Origin: an uncultured Pirellulaceae bacterium
GTDB taxonomy: Bacteria; Planctomycetota; Planctomycetia; Pirellulales; Pirellulaceae
Reading direction: 5' to 3'
NCBI GenBank assembly: GCA_934255105.1
Contig: CAKQNH010000001.1
Span: 1 to 46,840 of the forward strand
DNA: 46,840 nt
Under the pieces are notes generated by a model that did no database searches, was not told the DNA's origin, and worked only from the letters and a program-made list of their open reading frames with translations. This document shows positions 46,483 to 46,840 of the stretch, piece after piece. Every line of letters starts with the position of its first letter. The stretch's first letter is position 1. A program made the position numbers and the translations under genes.

Positions 46483-46689
46483 CTATCGGTCTTTTTTATC
46501 AGATTCTTTTGGGCGACCCTTGGTTTTCTTCCATTCTCTGGAGATTTTTTTTATTTCCGCAGGCGTAAATACGTAACTCGAACCATACTTGTTCCCAAGG
46601 CCAAGTGTGCGCGCCCAGCGACTGACTGTCGCTATGCTGCAACCTATTTCCTTTGATGCGTCTGTTGCTGTGTATCCCATGTGTCTCAT
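46483..46689 (-). CDS. small HTH (MerR-like) regulator
   Basis: A 68-residue protein from the ATG at 46689 (TAGGAACTACA before it). MGYTATDASKEIGCSIATVS followed by RWARTLGLGNKYGSSYVF is a MerR-type winged helix, and FTPAEIKKISREWKKTKGRP is a basic tail. It is bracketed by two copies of a 14-bp palindrome (46463-46476, 46701-46714), the layout of an autoregulated early repressor or activator. Confidence 0.65.
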   Translation of the reverse strand: MRHMGYTATDASKEIGCSIATVSRWARTLGLGNKYGSSYVFTPAEIKKISREWKKTKGRPKESDKKDR

Positions 46690-46700
46690 TGTAGTTCCTA

Positions 46701-46714
46701 GCAAAACGTTTTGC
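46701..46714. promoter_or_regulatory. perfect 14-bp palindromic operator
   Basis: GCAAAACGTTTTGC, perfectly palindromic, directly upstream of the HTH gene. A near-copy, GCAAAACGCTTTGC, lies at 46463-46476. Both are followed by AAT. Likely bound by the 46483-46689 product. Confidence 0.6.
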
Positions 46715-46731
46715 AATTGTGTATAAAGCGA

Positions 46732-46786
46732 AGGGGCGTAGCGGTGGAAACTGACTCGGCACGTTGAGCCAATACGCTACGCCCCT
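46732..46786. repeat. 12-bp inverted repeat near the right edge
   Basis: AGGGGCGTAGCG (46732-46743) and CGCTACGCCCCT (46775-46786) form a perfect 12-bp stem with a 31-base loop. No T-run follows. It may be a processing stem, a recombination site or a control hairpin at the boundary of the early region. Confidence 0.5.
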
Positions 46787-46840
46787 AATCGCAAACGCGA
46801 AAAACCCAGGGGAACACCCCCGAACTTTAACGGAGAGGAC
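46787..46840. other. right-edge sequence, no gene seen
   Basis: 54 bases to the window edge. They contain an ACCCCCGAAC segment also present in the hairpin at 11491. No start with a ribosome-binding site can be assigned in the space available. Confidence 0.25.

Noticed and set aside
1..46840. CRISPR array
   Set aside because: No set of equal repeats with unique spacers was found on either strand.

Overview
This window is phage DNA, either a prophage or a free phage contig. It holds a terminase, portal, capsid protease/scaffold, decoration protein, major capsid protein, tail spike, lysis-type genes, recombination genes and an integrase, and I see no clear bacterial housekeeping gene. The head module has a Mu-like flavour (DUF935/gp29-type portal, gp36/DUF1320 protein, protease fused to scaffold). 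The host is probably a planctomycete: the secreted protein at 24.8-25.5 kb has the Cys-Pro-Gly-rich segment and GRRW-type C-terminus I associate with Rhodopirellula-type proteins, and the integrase is of the integron (IntI) type, which that phylum also carries. The host call is inference from sequence style only.

Layout. Nearly all genes are on the minus strand, read from right to left, with many ATGA or TAATG overlaps (tight operons). The right end (46.8-38 kb) is early: a small HTH protein between two copies of a 14-bp palindrome, an HNH endonuclease, small zinc-ribbon and membrane proteins, then a recombination set of PD-(D/E)XK exonuclease, RecT-like annealing protein, SMC-like ATPase and DnaQ-like exonuclease. 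Next (38.5-34 kb) come a 61-nt tRNA-like element without an anticodon arm, G-rich pentamer tracts, an ASCH-like protein and an HD hydrolase. At 34.6-33.0 kb an IntI-type integrase sits beside an attI-like segment, a 125-codon reading frame and an attC-like hairpin. Replication follows (33-30.6 kb): HNH, initiator with phased internal repeats, candidate loader and RusA resolvase. A mixed block (30.2-27.6 kb) holds an alpha-CTD-like protein and a DUF1643 protein.

The late region starts near 27.5 kb with membrane proteins, a papain-like peptidase, holin-sized proteins and two adjacent genes sharing an IGDGN motif. It continues through TerS, TerL, a KTSC-domain protein, a J-domain protein, the portal, a 1247-residue polyvalent-type protein ending in an InPase-like domain, the protease/scaffold, decoration protein, major capsid protein, gp36-like protein and a beta-helix spike whose Ig domain is split between two genes. 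Tape measure, tail tube and baseplate genes are not seen and may lie beyond the left edge. A short plus-strand island (8.9-11.8 kb) interrupts the late operon. It carries small proteins including Rmf/CrpP-like and Lar-like ones, a duplicated leader and a small Xre-type regulator.

A five-copy element (minus-strand consensus AACCGNNNTTGCCC) precedes five blocks of late genes and is the best candidate for a shared late control signal. The most unusual signal is the integron-like unit beside the integrase.
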